64,000 bases of DNA from Streptomyces thermodiastaticus. Its GTDB lineage: Bacteria > Actinomycetota > Actinomycetes > Streptomycetales > Streptomycetaceae. This document shows, one piece after another, positions 6,926 through 16,681 of this stretch (position 1 is its first letter; each line of letters begins with the position of its first letter). The notes beneath the pieces are model-generated. The model did no database searches. It saw only the letters and a program-made list of their open reading frames with translations, and had not been told where the DNA came from. The stretch spans positions 82,277 through 146,276 of the forward strand of contig NZ_BNBV01000012.1 in the NCBI RefSeq assembly GCF_014656135.1, in the 5' to 3' direction. The translations under genes and the position numbers were made by a program.

Positions 6926-8308
6926 TCAGGGCACCTCCAGCGAGGTCAGGGCCGTGGCGTGCGCGCCGCCCGCCTCCGTCACGATCTCCGCCACCGTCTG
7001 CGGCTCGCGCACCGTCGCGAACGCGACGCCGCCGCGGCCGTCCGGCAGGTAGCCGTACACCGCGGGCCGGGGCAGGGAGTTGTAGGCGTAGTGGTGCGCG
7101 AAGTAGTAGGCGCCGGTGTCCAGCGCGGCGACCACGTCGCCCGGTTCCAGCAAGGCGAGCGAGCGTGCCTCGGCCAGCAGGTCGCCCGCGAAACAGGCGG
7201 GCCCGGCGATGTCCTGCACCGCCTCGGGGCCCGGCTTGGGCCGGCCCTCGGCGTCGTACGCGGCCAGCCGCAGCGGCCACGCCTGCGGGGCGTACACCGT
7301 GCGGGTGGCGACCTGCACCCCGGCATGCGTCACCGCGACCGGGCGGCCGCCCGCGGTCTTGGTGTACTCCACCCGTGTCAGCAGCGTGCCCTGCTTGGCC
7401 AGCAGCGACCGGCCGAACTCGGTCACCAGCCCGTACCGCCCGTCGAACAGCCCCGGCACCGTCTCGGCCAGCAGCCGGGCGTACTCGGCGTACGTCGGCA
7501 CGGTCTCCTCCCCGGTGAAGTTCACCGGCAGCCCGCCGCCGATGTCGAGGGTGTCGATCTGCCGGCGCCCGGCCCGCTCGTTGATTTCCTCGGCGAGCCG
7601 GTAGGTCTCGGCGATGCCCTGGGCCAGCAGCGGCAGCGGGATGCCCTGGGAGCCGGTGTGGGCGTGCAGCCGGGTCAGCCACGGCCGGTCCAGGAAGGCT
7701 GTGATCACCCACTCGCGCGCCCCCTCGTCGCGCAGGGCCACACCGAACTTCGAGGTGGCCGTCGCCGTGGACAGTGCCTCGATGGAACCCCCGCCGACCT
7801 GCGGGTTCACCCGAATTCCGAGCGGTGAGCGGGGGACGGTGGAGCCCACGAGGGCGTCGATGCGGGCCAGCTCCTGCGGGTTGTCCGCGTTGACCGCGAT
7901 GCCGAGCGCCAGTGCCTCGCGCAGCTCCGCGGCGGTCTTCGCGGGGGAGTCGAGCACGGTGGCCTCGGCGGGCACGCCCGCCGCCCGGGCCAGCGCCAGC
8001 TCGCCCGGGCTCGCCACCTCCGCGCCGATGCCCTCCTCGGCCAGCAGCCGCAGCACCGGCACCAGCGGGGTCGCCTTGACCGCGAAGGCGTGCAGCACGG
8101 GCGTTGCGGGGGCGGTGACCTCCTCGAACGCCTGCCGGAGCCGTGCGGCGGCCTGACGGATCCCCGCGACGTCGAGCAGGCCCACGAGGGGCGCGCCCGG
8201 GCCGAGCAGCCCCTGCTCCACCGCGGCCCGCACCGCCTCGTCCCGCCGGGCCGCCCGCTCCTCGTCCGCGTCCCGCTCCTGCCGGCGCACCAGATGCCCG
8301 TCGCTCAT
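6926..8308 (-). CDS. PLP-dependent decarboxylase, diaminopimelate decarboxylase-like
   Basis: A 460-residue fold-type III (alanine-racemase-like barrel) decarboxylase. The PLP lysine is in HAFAVKATPLVPVL (about residue 87), the phosphate-binding GGG is in DIGGGLPVNF, and the C-terminal active-site Cys/Tyr region is around GPACFAGDLLAEARSL and YYFAHHYAYNSLP. Members decarboxylate meso-diaminopimelate to lysine or related D-amino acids such as ornithine and arginine. The divergence and extra N-terminal helix suggest a secondary enzyme (LysA2-like) rather than the housekeeping LysA. The ATG at 8308 has GGGAG upstream. It is divergent from the hut operon and shares a 173-bp regulatory region with it. 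Confidence 0.8.
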   Translation of the reverse strand: MSDGHLVRRQERDADEERAARRDEAVRAAVEQGLLGPGAPLVGLLDVAGIRQAAARLRQAFEEVTAPATPVLHAFAVKATPLVPVLRLLAEEGIGAEVASPGELALARAAGVPAEATVLDSPAKTAAELREALALGIAVNADNPQELARIDALVGSTVPRSPLGIRVNPQVGGGSIEALSTATATSKFGVALRDEGAREWVITAFLDRPWLTRLHAHTGSQGIPLPLLAQGIAETYRLAEEINERAGRRQIDTLDIGGGLPVNFTGEETVPTYAEYARLLAETVPGLFDGRYGLVTEFGRSLLAKQGTLLTRVEYTKTAGGRPVAVTHAGVQVATRTVYAPQAWPLRLAAYDAEGRPKPGPEAVQDIAGPACFAGDLLAEARSLALLEPGDVVAALDTGAYYFAHHYAYNSLPRPAVYGYLPDGRGGVAFATVREPQTVAEIVTEAGGAHATALTSLEVP

Positions 8309-8400
8309 GCCGTCTCCCTCGTCGCGTCGCCGCCCGCGGCGGTCCGTGCCCTGCTTCCAGCCAAACATCCGGACGGCGGCCGCGGGGACACCCCGATGTG

Positions 8401-8436
8401 TTGACTAGTTCTATTCACGAGGTGAGGATGTGAATA
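8401..8436 (+). promoter_or_regulatory. hut promoter with overlapping inverted-repeat operator
   Basis: TTGACT at 8401-8406 and GAGGAT at 8424-8429 are spaced 17 bp. TATTCAC (8412-8418) and GTGAATA (8430-8436) form a perfect 7-bp dyad with an 11-bp spacer covering the -10 region. The AT-rich dyad stands out in this GC-rich DNA and would block polymerase if bound. The binding protein is not known. Confidence 0.5.
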
Positions 8437-8481
8437 ACACGGGACAGCGTGCCCCGAGAGCGATCCGCTAGGAGGCAGACC

Positions 8482-10146
8482 ATGTCAGGACCCCGCCCCG
8501 TCCGAGCGCCGCGCGGCACGGAACCGAGCGCCCTGGGATGGCAGCAGGAGGCCGCCCTGCGGATGCTCCAGAACAACCTCGACCCCGAGGTCGCCGAACA
8601 CCCCGACCAGCTCGTCGTCTACGGCGGCACCGGCAAGGCCGCCCGTGACTGGCGCTCCTTCGACGCCATGGTCCGCACCCTGCGGACCCTCAAGGCCGAC
8701 GAGACCATGCTCGTCCAGTCCGGCCGGCCGGTCGGCGTCCTGCAGACCCACGAGTGGGCGCCGCGCGTCCTCATCGCCAACTCCAACCTCGTCGGCGACT
8801 GGGCCACCTGGGAGGAGTTCCGCCGTCTGGAGGCCCTCGGGCTGACCATGTACGGGCAGATGACCGCCGGCTCCTGGATCTACATCGGCACCCAGGGCAT
8901 CCTGCAGGGCACCTACGAGACCTTCGCCGCCGTCGCCGCTAAGAGGTTCGGCGGCTCGCTGGCCGGCACCATCACCCTCACCGCCGGACTCGGCGGCATG
9001 GGCGGCGCCCAGCCGCTGGCGGTGACGATGAACGGCGGCGTGGCGCTGTGCATCGACTGCGACCCGCGCGCCATCGACCGCCGCATCGAGCACCGCTACC
9101 TGGACGTGAAGGCCGACTCCCTCGACCACGCCCTGCGGCTCGCCGTCGAGGCCCGCGACCGGCGCGAGCCCCTGTCCATCGGGGTCCTGGGCAACGCCGC
9201 CGAGCTGGTCCCGCAGCTGCTCGCCTCGGGCGCGCCCGTCGACGTCGTCACCGACCAGACCTCCGCCCACGACCCGCTGTCCTATCTGCCGCTCGGCATC
9301 GCCTTCGAGGACATGGCCGAGGCCGCCGCGAAGGACCCGGCCGGCTTCACCGCCCGCGCCCGCGAGTCCATGGCCCGGCACGTGGAGGCGATGGTCGGCT
9401 TCCAGGACGCCGGCGCCGAGGTCTTCGACTACGGCAACTCCATCCGCGGCGAGGCCAAGCTCGCCGGGTACGAGCGGGCGTTCGCCTTCCCCGGGTTCGT
9501 GCCCGCCTACATCCGGCCGCTGTTCTGCGAGGGCAAGGGCCCCTTCCGCTGGGCCGCGCTGTCCGGCGACCCCGCCGACATCGCCCGGACCGACCAGGCG
9601 ATCCTGGAGCTGTTCCCGGAGAACGAGTCCCTGGCCCGCTGGATCCGGATGGCCGGCGAACGCGTCCGCTTCCAGGGCCTGCCCGCCCGTATCTGCTGGC
9701 TCGGCTACGGCGAACGCGACAAGGCCGGCGAACGGTTCAACGACATGGTGGCGCGCGGCGAGCTGAAGGCGCCCGTTGTCATCGGCCGCGACCACCTCGA
9801 CTGCGGTTCCGTCGCCTCCCCGTACCGGGAGACCGAGGCGATGCGCGACGGCTCCGACGCCATCGCCGACTGGCCGCTGCTCAACGCCATGGTGAACGTC
9901 GCCTCGGGCGCCTCCTGGGTGTCCATCCACCACGGCGGCGGCGTCGGCATGGGCCGCTCCCTGCACGCCGGGCAGGTCACGGTGGCCGACGGCACCGCGC
10001 TGGCGGGGGAGAAGATCCGCCGGGTGCTGACCAACGACCCCGGCATGGGCGTGATCCGGCACGTCGACGCGGGCTACGACATCGCCGAGTCCGTGGCCGC
10101 CGAGCGCGGTGTCAGGGTGCCCATGCGCGAGGGGGAGCAGGCGTGA
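8482..10146 (+). CDS. hutU: urocanate hydratase
   Basis: A 554-residue urocanase, full length for the family, which hydrates urocanate to 4-imidazolone-5-propionate with tightly bound NAD in histidine degradation. Diagnostic segments are [11 protein letters not shown], the NAD loop [31 protein letters not shown], the catalytic-Cys block [16 protein letters not shown] and [13 protein letters not shown]. The ATG at 8482 follows AGGAGG at the ideal distance. It is the first gene of a tightly packed run (overlap ATG/TGA type) with the M20 hydrolase, hutF and hutI. Histidine ammonia-lyase (hutH) is not in the window. Confidence 0.97.
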   Translation: MSGPRPVRAPRGTEPSALGWQQEAALRMLQNNLDPEVAEHPDQLVVYGGTGKAARDWRSFDAMVRTLRTLKADETMLVQSGRPVGVLQTHEWAPRVLIANSNLVGDWATWEEFRRLEALGLTMYGQMTAGSWIYIGTQGILQGTYETFAAVAAKRFGGSLAGTITLTAGLGGMGGAQPLAVTMNGGVALCIDCDPRAIDRRIEHRYLDVKADSLDHALRLAVEARDRREPLSIGVLGNAAELVPQLLASGAPVDVVTDQTSAHDPLSYLPLGIAFEDMAEAAAKDPAGFTARARESMARHVEAMVGFQDAGAEVFDYGNSIRGEAKLAGYERAFAFPGFVPAYIRPLFCEGKGPFRWAALSGDPADIARTDQAILELFPENESLARWIRMAGERVRFQGLPARICWLGYGERDKAGERFNDMVARGELKAPVVIGRDHLDCGSVASPYRETEAMRDGSDAIADWPLLNAMVNVASGASWVSIHHGGGVGMGRSLHAGQVTVADGTALAGEKIRRVLTNDPGMGVIRHVDAGYDIAESVAAERGVRVPMREGEQA

Positions 10147-11360
10147 GCTTCCACAGCATGTGGACCGAGCTGCTGCCCGTCGGCCGCAGCTCCGCCTCCG
10201 GCGGCTACCGCCGCTTCGCGTGGACGGCCGCGGACGCCGAGTGCCGGGCATGGTTCGAGGAACAGGCCCGCGCCCGGGGCCTCGCCTGTGAGGTCGACCG
10301 CAACGGCAACCAGTGGGCCTGGCTGGGCGATCCGGCCGCCGGAAACGCCGTGGTCACCGGCTCGCACCTGGACTCCGTGCCCGACGGCGGCGCCTTCGAC
10401 GGCCCCCTCGGGGTGGTGTCCGCCTTCGCCGCCCTGGACGAACTGCGCGGCAGGGGCGTGCGGTTCACCCGGCCGCTGGGCGTCGTCAACTTCGGCGACG
10501 AGGAGGGCGCCCGGTTCGGACTGGCCTGCGTCGGCTCCCGGCTGACCGCCGGGAAGCTCACCGCCGAGCAGGCGCACCGGCTCACCGACCGCGACGGGAT
10601 CAGCCTGCCCCGCGCCATGGAGGCCGCCGGACACGACCCCGAGGCCATCGGGCCGGACCCGGAGCGGCTGGCCCGGATCGGCGCCTTCGTCGAACTCCAC
10701 GTCGAACAGGGGCGCGCCCTGGACGAGCTGGGGCACGCCGTCGGTGTGGCCTCGGCGATCTGGCCGCACGGGCGGTGGCGGTTCGACTTCCGAGGCGAGG
10801 CCAACCACGCCGGCACCACCCGGCTGACGGACCGCCACGACCCGATGCTGCCCTACGCCGAGACGGTGCTGGCCGCCCGGCGCGAGGCCGAGCGGGCCGG
10901 AGCCGTCGCCACCTTCGGCAAGGTCGCCGTGGAACCGAACGGCGTCAACGCCATCCCCTCCCTGGTGCGCGGCTGGCTCGACGCGCGCGCCGCGGACCAG
11001 GACGTGCTCGACACGGTCGTCGGCGGCATCGAGCAGGCGGCCCGCAAGGGCGCCGACGGACACGGCGTCACCCTGGACGTGGTCCGGGAGTCCTTCACGC
11101 CCGTCGCCCGGTTCGACCACGCCCTGCGCGACGACCTCGTACGCATCCTGGCCCGCACGGACGGCCCGGACGTGCCCGTGCTCGGCACCGGCGCGGGACA
11201 CGACGCCGGGATCCTCTCCGCGAGCATCCCGACCGCCATGCTGTTCGTGCGCAACCCCACCGGCGTCTCCCACTCCCCGGCCGAGTCCGCCACCGAGGAC
11301 GACTGCCTGGCCGGGGTGCGCGCCCTCGCCGACGTACTGGAAGGACTGGCCTGCAGGTGA
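10143..11360 (+). CDS. M20-family amidohydrolase in the hut operon (allantoate amidohydrolase-like)
   Basis: A 405-residue di-metal amidase of the M20 / allantoate amidohydrolase / N-carbamoyl-amino-acid hydrolase group. Metal ligands are visible in [27 protein letters not shown] and FVELHVEQG; the lid domain and the late [12 protein letters not shown] block are present. GTG at 10143 overlaps the hutU stop by 4 bp, and the gene overlaps hutF the same way, so translation is coupled. By family it would act on ureido or formyl-amide bonds. By position it may supply the N-formylglutamate deformylase step left open after HutF. That role is inference; allantoate hydrolysis remains the annotation-level alternative. 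Confidence 0.88.
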   Translation: MSFHSMWTELLPVGRSSASGGYRRFAWTAADAECRAWFEEQARARGLACEVDRNGNQWAWLGDPAAGNAVVTGSHLDSVPDGGAFDGPLGVVSAFAALDELRGRGVRFTRPLGVVNFGDEEGARFGLACVGSRLTAGKLTAEQAHRLTDRDGISLPRAMEAAGHDPEAIGPDPERLARIGAFVELHVEQGRALDELGHAVGVASAIWPHGRWRFDFRGEANHAGTTRLTDRHDPMLPYAETVLAARREAERAGAVATFGKVAVEPNGVNAIPSLVRGWLDARAADQDVLDTVVGGIEQAARKGADGHGVTLDVVRESFTPVARFDHALRDDLVRILARTDGPDVPVLGTGAGHDAGILSASIPTAMLFVRNPTGVSHSPAESATEDDCLAGVRALADVLEGLACR

Positions 11361-12721
11361 CCGGCACCCCGACGCGGACCTACTGGCTTCAGCACGCCTG
11401 GCTCGGCGACACCGTCGAGCCGGGGGTGGCCCTGGACGTGCACGACGGCCGGATCGCGGCGGTCCGCACGGGCGTGACCGTGCCGCCGCCGGGAGCCGTG
11501 TCCCTGCGCGGCCTGACCCTGCCGGGGCTGGCCAACGCCCACAGCCACGCCTTCCACCGGGCGCTGCGCGGCACCGCCCAGGCCGGCACGGGCGACGCCG
11601 GGACACCGGAGTCGTTCTGGGCCTGGCGGGACGTCATGTACGCCGTCGCCGACCGGCTCACCCCCGAGCGGTACCTGGCGCTCGCCCGCGCGGTCTACGC
11701 CGAGATGGCCCTCGCCGGGATCACCGCGGTCGGTGAGTTCCACTACGTCCACCACGCACCCGGCGGCACCTCCTACGCCGACCCCAACGCCATGGGGGAG
11801 GCGCTGATCGAGGCCGCCGCCGAGGCCGGCATCCGCATCACCCTGCTCGACACCTGCTATCTGTCCGCCGGTTTCGGGCAGCCGCCCGACGCCCGCCAGG
11901 CCCGTTTCTCCGACGGCACGGCCGAGGCCTGGGCCGAACGCTGTGCACGTCTCAAGGAACGGGATCACGCACGGATCGGTGCCGCCGTCCACTCGGTGCG
12001 TGCCGTGCCCGCGGACCAGCTGGCGACAGTGGCGCGGTGGGCCGAGGAGCGGCGGGCCCCGCTGCATGTGCATCTGTCCGAGCAGCCCGCCGAGAACGAC
12101 GCCTGCCGCCGGGCCCACGGGTGCACGCCCGCCCGGCTGCTGGCCGACCACGGCGTCCTCGGCCCGCGCACCACCGGCGTGCACAACACCCATCTGACCG
12201 AGGAGGACATCGCCCTGCTCGGCGGCTCGGGCACGGGCACCTGCATGTGCCCCACCACCGAGCGGGACCTGGCCGACGGCATCGGGCCCGCCGCCGCCCT
12301 GCAGCGCGCCGGCTCCCCGCTGTCGCTCGGCTCCGACAGCCACGCGGTCATCGACCTGTTCGAAGAAGCCCGCGCGATGGAGCTGAACGAGCGGCTGCGC
12401 ACCCGTGTACGCGGCCACTGGACGGCCGCCGCGCTGCTGCGCGCCGCCACCGCCGGCGGACACGCCGCCCTCGGCTGGGACGACGCGGGCACCCTCACCC
12501 CCGGCGCCCGCGCCGACTTCACCACCGTGGCGCTGGACTCGGTCAGGACCGCGGGAGCGCCGCCCCGGCTCGGCGCCGAGACGGCCGTATTCGCCGCGAC
12601 CGCGGCGGACGTGCGGCACACGGTCGTCGGCGGGCGGCACATCGTGCGGGACGGGCAGCACCAGCTCGTGCCCGATGTGCCGCAGGCCCTGGCACGGGCC
12701 GTGGAAGCCCTCCGCGGCTGA
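11357..12721 (+). CDS. hutF: formimidoylglutamate deiminase
   Basis: A 454-residue amidohydrolase-superfamily enzyme that converts N-formimino-L-glutamate to N-formyl-L-glutamate and ammonia. Metal-binding motifs are [30 protein letters not shown] and [19 protein letters not shown]. The length matches HutF rather than the shorter imidazolonepropionase. GTG at 11357 overlaps the preceding stop codon by 4 bp. Presence of HutF shows that this organism uses the two-step route through N-formylglutamate, which then needs a deformylase. Confidence 0.93.
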   Translation: MTGTPTRTYWLQHAWLGDTVEPGVALDVHDGRIAAVRTGVTVPPPGAVSLRGLTLPGLANAHSHAFHRALRGTAQAGTGDAGTPESFWAWRDVMYAVADRLTPERYLALARAVYAEMALAGITAVGEFHYVHHAPGGTSYADPNAMGEALIEAAAEAGIRITLLDTCYLSAGFGQPPDARQARFSDGTAEAWAERCARLKERDHARIGAAVHSVRAVPADQLATVARWAEERRAPLHVHLSEQPAENDACRRAHGCTPARLLADHGVLGPRTTGVHNTHLTEEDIALLGGSGTGTCMCPTTERDLADGIGPAAALQRAGSPLSLGSDSHAVIDLFEEARAMELNERLRTRVRGHWTAAALLRAATAGGHAALGWDDAGTLTPGARADFTTVALDSVRTAGAPPRLGAETAVFAATAADVRHTVVGGRHIVRDGQHQLVPDVPQALARAVEALRG

Positions 12722-12747
12722 CCCCCCTGGCCACCGGAGAGGACAGC

Positions 12748-13923
12748 ATGAGCAGCAGCACGGTCATCACGAACATCGCCACGCTGGTCACCAACGACCC
12801 CTCCCTCGGTGACGGATCCCCCCTGGGCGTGGTCCGGGACGCGGCCGTCGTCGTCGAGGGCGACCGCGTCGTGTGGACCGGTCCCTCAAGGAAAGCACCC
12901 GCCACTGACAACCGGGCCGACGCCGGCGGCCGGGCCGTGCTCCCGGGCTTCGTCGACTCCCACTCCCACCTGGTGTTCGCGGGCGATCGCACCGAGGAGT
13001 TCAACGCCCGCATGTCCGGCCGCCCCTACAGCGCCGGCGGCATCCGCACCACCGTCGCCGCCACCCGCGCCGCCGGCGACGCCGAGCTGGAGGCCACCCT
13101 CACCCGTCACCTCGCCGAGGCCCTGCGCCAGGGCACCACCACCCTGGAGACCAAGTCCGGCTACGGGCTCACCGTCGAGGACGAGGCCCGCGCCCTGCGC
13201 CTGGCCGCCCGTCACACCGAGGAGGTCACCTACCTCGGCGCGCACATCGTCGCCCCCGAGTACGCCGCCGACCCGGCCGGCTACGTCGCCCTGGTGACCG
13301 GGGAGATGCTCGACGCCTGCGCGCCGCACGCCCGCTGGATCGACGTGTTCTGCGAGAAGGGCGCCTTCGACGGCGACCAGGCCCGCGCGATCCTCACCGC
13401 GGGTCAGGCCCGGGGCCTGCACCCGCGCATCCACGCCAACCAGCTGTCCTTCGGCCCCGGTGTGCAGCTCGCGGTGGAGCTGGACGCGGCCAGCGCCGAC
13501 CACTGCACCCATCTGACGGACGAGGACGTGGCCGCCCTGGCCGGCAGCCGCACGGTCGCCACCCTGCTGCCCGGCGCCGAGTTCTCCACCCGCGGCCCCT
13601 GGCCCGACGCCCGCCGGCTGCTGGACGCCGGCGCCACGGTCGCCCTGTCCACCGACTGCAACCCCGGCTCGTCCTACACCTCGTCGATGCCGTTCTGCAT
13701 CGCCCTGGCGGTGCGGGAGATGCACATGACGCCCGACGAGGCGGTGTGGTCGGCGACCGCCGGCGGGGCGGCCGCGCTGCGGCGCGACGACATCGGCCGG
13801 CTGACCCCTGGTGCCCGAGCCGACCTGGTCGTCCTCGACGCGTCCAGCCACGTCCATCTGGCCTACCGCCCCGGCGTCCCGCTGGTCCGGCAGGTGTGGC
13901 GGCGCGGCGTGCGCGAGGTCTGA
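12748..13923 (+). CDS. hutI: imidazolonepropionase
   Basis: A 391-residue zinc amidohydrolase that opens 4-imidazolone-5-propionate to N-formimino-L-glutamate, the step between HutU and HutF. Visible motifs are [46 protein letters not shown] and [16 protein letters not shown]. The ATG at 12748 is preceded by GGAGAGGA and lies 26 bp after hutF. It is the last gene of the operon, followed at once by a 17-bp perfect stem. Confidence 0.96.
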   Translation: MSSSTVITNIATLVTNDPSLGDGSPLGVVRDAAVVVEGDRVVWTGPSRKAPATDNRADAGGRAVLPGFVDSHSHLVFAGDRTEEFNARMSGRPYSAGGIRTTVAATRAAGDAELEATLTRHLAEALRQGTTTLETKSGYGLTVEDEARALRLAARHTEEVTYLGAHIVAPEYAADPAGYVALVTGEMLDACAPHARWIDVFCEKGAFDGDQARAILTAGQARGLHPRIHANQLSFGPGVQLAVELDAASADHCTHLTDEDVAALAGSRTVATLLPGAEFSTRGPWPDARRLLDAGATVALSTDCNPGSSYTSSMPFCIALAVREMHMTPDEAVWSATAGGAAALRRDDIGRLTPGARADLVVLDASSHVHLAYRPGVPLVRQVWRRGVREV

Positions 13924-13951
13924 CACGACGCCATGCGTACGGCTGCCGTAC

Positions 13952-13994
13952 GACGAGGGCGTCCGCTGCCCCTCGGACAGCGGACGCCCTCGTC
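13952..13994. terminator. 17-bp perfect stem terminator between hutI and sigI
   Basis: Arms 13952-13968 (GACGAGGGCGTCCGCTG) and 13978-13994 are perfectly complementary with a 9-nt loop. The hairpin lies between converging genes and probably stops transcription from both sides. Confidence 0.85.
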
Positions 13995-14019
13995 ACGGCA
14001 CGGCAGGCCCCGCAGGCCG

Positions 14020-14946
14020 TCACTCCTCCAGAGTCAGCCCCTTGCGCAGCCTGAGCAGTGTCCGCGACAGCAGCCGCGAGACATGCATCTGCGAGATGCC
14101 CAGTTCCTCGCCGATCTCCGACTGCGTCATGTTGGCGACGAACCGCAGGGACAGGATCCTGCGGTCGCGGGAGGGCAGTTCGGCGATCAGCGGCTTCAAC
14201 GACTCGACATATTCGATCCCTTCGAGCCCGTGGTCCTCGTAGCCGATCCGGTCCGCGAGCGCACCCTCGGAGTCGTCCTCCTCGGGCTGGGCGTCCAACG
14301 ACGAGGCAGTGTAGGCGTTGGACGCCGCCATGCCCTCGACCACCTCGTCCTCGCTGAGGCCCAGGTGACTGGCGAGTTCCGCCACGGTCGGGGCGCGGTC
14401 CAGGCGCTGGGCCAGCTCGTCGCCGGCCTTGGCCAGGTCGAGGCGGAGTTCCTGCAGCCGGCGCGGGACGCGCACGGACCACGACGTGTCACGGAAGAAA
14501 CGCTTGATCTCCCCGATGATGGTCGGCATGGCGAAGGTGGGGAATTCCACGCCACGGGAGAGTTCGAAGCGGTCGATCGCCTTGATGAGGCCGATGGTGC
14601 CGACCTGGATGATGTCTTCCAGCGGCTCGCTGCGGGAGCGGAAGCGGGCGGCGGCGAACTTGACCAGCGCGAGGTTGAGTTCGACGAGGGTGTTGCGTAC
14701 GTACGAGTACTCGTGGGTGCCTTCCTCGAGGCTTTCCAGCCGCTCGAAGAGGGTCTTGGACAGCGCCCGGGCGTCGTCCGGGGCCACTTCGTCGTACGGG
14801 GGGATGTCCGGGAGTCCGGTCAGTGCGGCGGGCGGGGCGGCTCGCCCGGAGGGTGCGTCGTCGTGGAACGCGGGGGGATCCAGATGGTCCGGAGGGATTG
14901 TCGACGTCGCCGTCCGGGTATGCGAGGCGTCGAGCCGGGGTGACAT
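14020..14946 (-). CDS. sigI: RNA polymerase sigma factor, SigB/SigF/SigI family
   Basis: A 308-residue group 3 sigma factor of the Streptomyces stress/development type. Region 2 is clear (YSYVRNTLVELNLALV, EDIIQVGTIGLIKAIDRFEL, FPTFAMPTIIGEIKRFFRD), as are region 3 and region 4 with its helix-turn-helix (MTQSEIGEELGISQMHVSRLL). I chose the ATG at 14946 because GGAGGA precedes it at the right spacing; the upstream in-frame ATGs lack one. The symbol rests on recalled synteny with hutI in S. coelicolor. The STAS and ATPase genes divergent to it are the expected partner-switching regulators. The N-terminal 45 residues are Pro/Asp-rich and variable. Confidence 0.92.
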   Translation of the reverse strand: MSPRLDASHTRTATSTIPPDHLDPPAFHDDAPSGRAAPPAALTGLPDIPPYDEVAPDDARALSKTLFERLESLEEGTHEYSYVRNTLVELNLALVKFAAARFRSRSEPLEDIIQVGTIGLIKAIDRFELSRGVEFPTFAMPTIIGEIKRFFRDTSWSVRVPRRLQELRLDLAKAGDELAQRLDRAPTVAELASHLGLSEDEVVEGMAASNAYTASSLDAQPEEDDSEGALADRIGYEDHGLEGIEYVESLKPLIAELPSRDRRILSLRFVANMTQSEIGEELGISQMHVSRLLSRTLLRLRKGLTLEE

Positions 14947-15196
14947 GATGTCCTCCATCGTTCTCGGCATATGGCTGCCGAAGCCAGTTCGTGCACTGCG
15001 GTGTGCGGCGCCTCCAAAGCCGACGGTGTCGGGTACGTGTCCTTACTAGCCCTACCCGCTTTCCCAACATGACCGCAAGTGCCTTCTGTAGGCATATGTC
15101 CGTTTCTGTGCGGTTGTTCAGGTGTCCGGCCGGTGGGGGAAGGCGTAGTGTTCGAGGGCGTCAGTCAGCAGCCAAGACACCCGGGAGAGAGACGGC

Positions 15197-15685
15197 ATGG
15201 ACCGCGGGACGGTCGGCAGCGCACAGTCGGGCCGGCTTCTGGTGGAGGTGCGGCAAGAGGGCTCCAGCGCTGTCGTGACACCGGCGGGCGAGCTGGACCA
15301 TCACACGGCGGACCTGCTGCGCGTGCCGCTCGAGGAGTGTCTCGCCAAGGGGCGCTCGCGACTGGTGGTCGACTGCTCGCGCCTGGAGTTCTGCGACTCC
15401 ACGGGGCTGAACGTGCTGTTGGGGGCGCGGCTGAAGGCGGAGGCCGCCGGAGGGGGTGTGCATCTGGCCGCCATGCGGCCGGTGGTCGCCCGCGTCTTCG
15501 AGATCACCGGGGCGGGAGCGGTCTTCGGTGTCTACGACACGCTGGAGGCCGCACTGGCCGGCGGACGCGGTGACGCCGGGGACGCCGGCGGGACCTCGGA
15601 CACCTCGGACACCGGCGGGGAGACGGCCGACGGCGACCGGTCCGGCGAGGGCGGCACGGCCCCCGGGCCCGGCGCGTCCGGGTGA
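15197..15685 (+). CDS. STAS-domain anti-anti-sigma factor
   Basis: A 162-residue SpoIIAA/RsbV-type antagonist. The STAS domain spans about residues 12-118, with the phosphorylatable serine in CDSTGLNVLLGARL. The last 40 residues are Gly/Asp/Thr-rich and look disordered. When unphosphorylated it should bind the anti-sigma kinase and release the sigma factor. It is divergent from the sigma gene and followed 287 bp later by a GHKL ATPase gene, making a three-part partner-switching module. The ATG at 15197 follows GAGAGAGACGGC. Confidence 0.88.
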   Translation: MDRGTVGSAQSGRLLVEVRQEGSSAVVTPAGELDHHTADLLRVPLEECLAKGRSRLVVDCSRLEFCDSTGLNVLLGARLKAEAAGGGVHLAAMRPVVARVFEITGAGAVFGVYDTLEAALAGGRGDAGDAGGTSDTSDTGGETADGDRSGEGGTAPGPGASG

Positions 15686-15972
15686 CCGGCCCGTGCGGTC
15701 GCGGCCGGTGACCGCCCGCCCTCGGGCGCGGGCGCGGAAAACGGGGGTGTTCCACCGGGGCTGTCGGGCAGGAGTCATCCTGTGCGGAACGGCTCGCGCC
15801 CCCTGGACGGACGACGGATCCCCGCGGCCGCGGATCCGGGTGAATCGGCGCACAGCCGCCTCCCGGCGGGAGCCGGCAGGCCCCCGAACGGCGTGTGTAC
15901 GGGCGTACCGACGCTGTACGTGTGTAGTGACGTGTGAATCGTGAACTGGTGAATCGGTGAGGTGAAGCGCTG

Positions 15973-16521
15973 ATGAGCACCACCCGGCCCTACTCGCCGG
16001 GCGACCGCGGCCCGGAGCCCAGCGGCGCTTCCGGGGTGCCCGAGCCGTCCCCGCCGGCGTTCGTGGCGTCCGCGCAGGACGCGACGGCGGTGCCGGGAAT
16101 CGCGCCGGGCAGTCGCCAGGTCCGCAGGCTGAGCTTCGACGGCGAGAGCGGCGTCGTGCCGCTCGCCCGCGACTTCACCCGTCAGGCGCTGTACGCCTGG
16201 GGCTGGCTGCCCGCGTCGACCGCCGACCGGCGGGCCGCCGCCGAGGACGTGCTCCTGGTCGTCTCCGAACTGGTCACCAACGCCTGCCTGCACGCCGAGG
16301 GGCCGGACGAGCTGGAGATCTCCTGCGACGACAAGGCGATCCGCATCGAGGTCTCCGACCGCGGCGCCGGACAGCCGGCGCCCCGCACCCCGCACCGCGC
16401 CGGCCGCCCCGGCGGCCACGGCATGTTCATCGTCCAGCGGCTGTGCCTGGACTGGGGCGTCGTCCGCGTTCCCGGTGTGGCCGGCAAGAAGGTCTGGGCG
16501 ACGCTCGGCGCCCCCGCGTAG
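15973..16521 (+). CDS. GHKL ATPase, putative anti-sigma factor kinase
   Basis: A 182-residue protein of the SpoIIAB/RsbW-like HATPase_c class. After a disordered 45-residue N-terminus come the N box VSELVTNACLHA, the G1 box SDRGAGQPA and the G2 box RPGGHGMFIVQRL. Such proteins bind the sigma factor in the ADP state and phosphorylate the anti-anti-sigma partner. Position beside the STAS gene and opposite sigI supports that role. The 287-bp gap before it holds GTGAA-rich sequence (15939-15966) but no gene; whether it has its own promoter is not clear. Confidence 0.82.
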   Translation: MSTTRPYSPGDRGPEPSGASGVPEPSPPAFVASAQDATAVPGIAPGSRQVRRLSFDGESGVVPLARDFTRQALYAWGWLPASTADRRAAAEDVLLVVSELVTNACLHAEGPDELEISCDDKAIRIEVSDRGAGQPAPRTPHRAGRPGGHGMFIVQRLCLDWGVVRVPGVAGKKVWATLGAPA

Positions 16522-16538
16522 CACCCGCACAAGCCCCC

Positions 16539-16577
16539 CGCGCCGCCCGCCCCGCTCCGGCCGGGGCGGGCGGCGCG
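16539..16577. terminator. 16-bp perfect GC stem
   Basis: Arms 16539-16554 and 16562-16577 (CGCGCCGCCCGCCCCG and complement) have a 7-nt loop and end the anti-sigma gene transcript. Confidence 0.75.
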
Positions 16578-16622
16578 CTGCTGCGGCGGCCGGCGTTCCG
16601 CGGCATGCGGCCGGGACGCAAC

Positions 16623-16659
16623 GAGGCCCCCGCCGTCCTCGGACGGACGCGGGGGCCTC
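16623..16659. terminator. hairpin after the POT transporter gene
   Basis: Arms GAGGCCCCCGC (16623-16633) and GCGGGGGCCTC (16649-16659) carry an inner CGTCC/GGACG stem. It lies 22 bp beyond the transporter stop codon on the minus strand. Confidence 0.75.
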
Positions 16660-16681
16660 GGGGTACGGAAGGGGGCGGACG

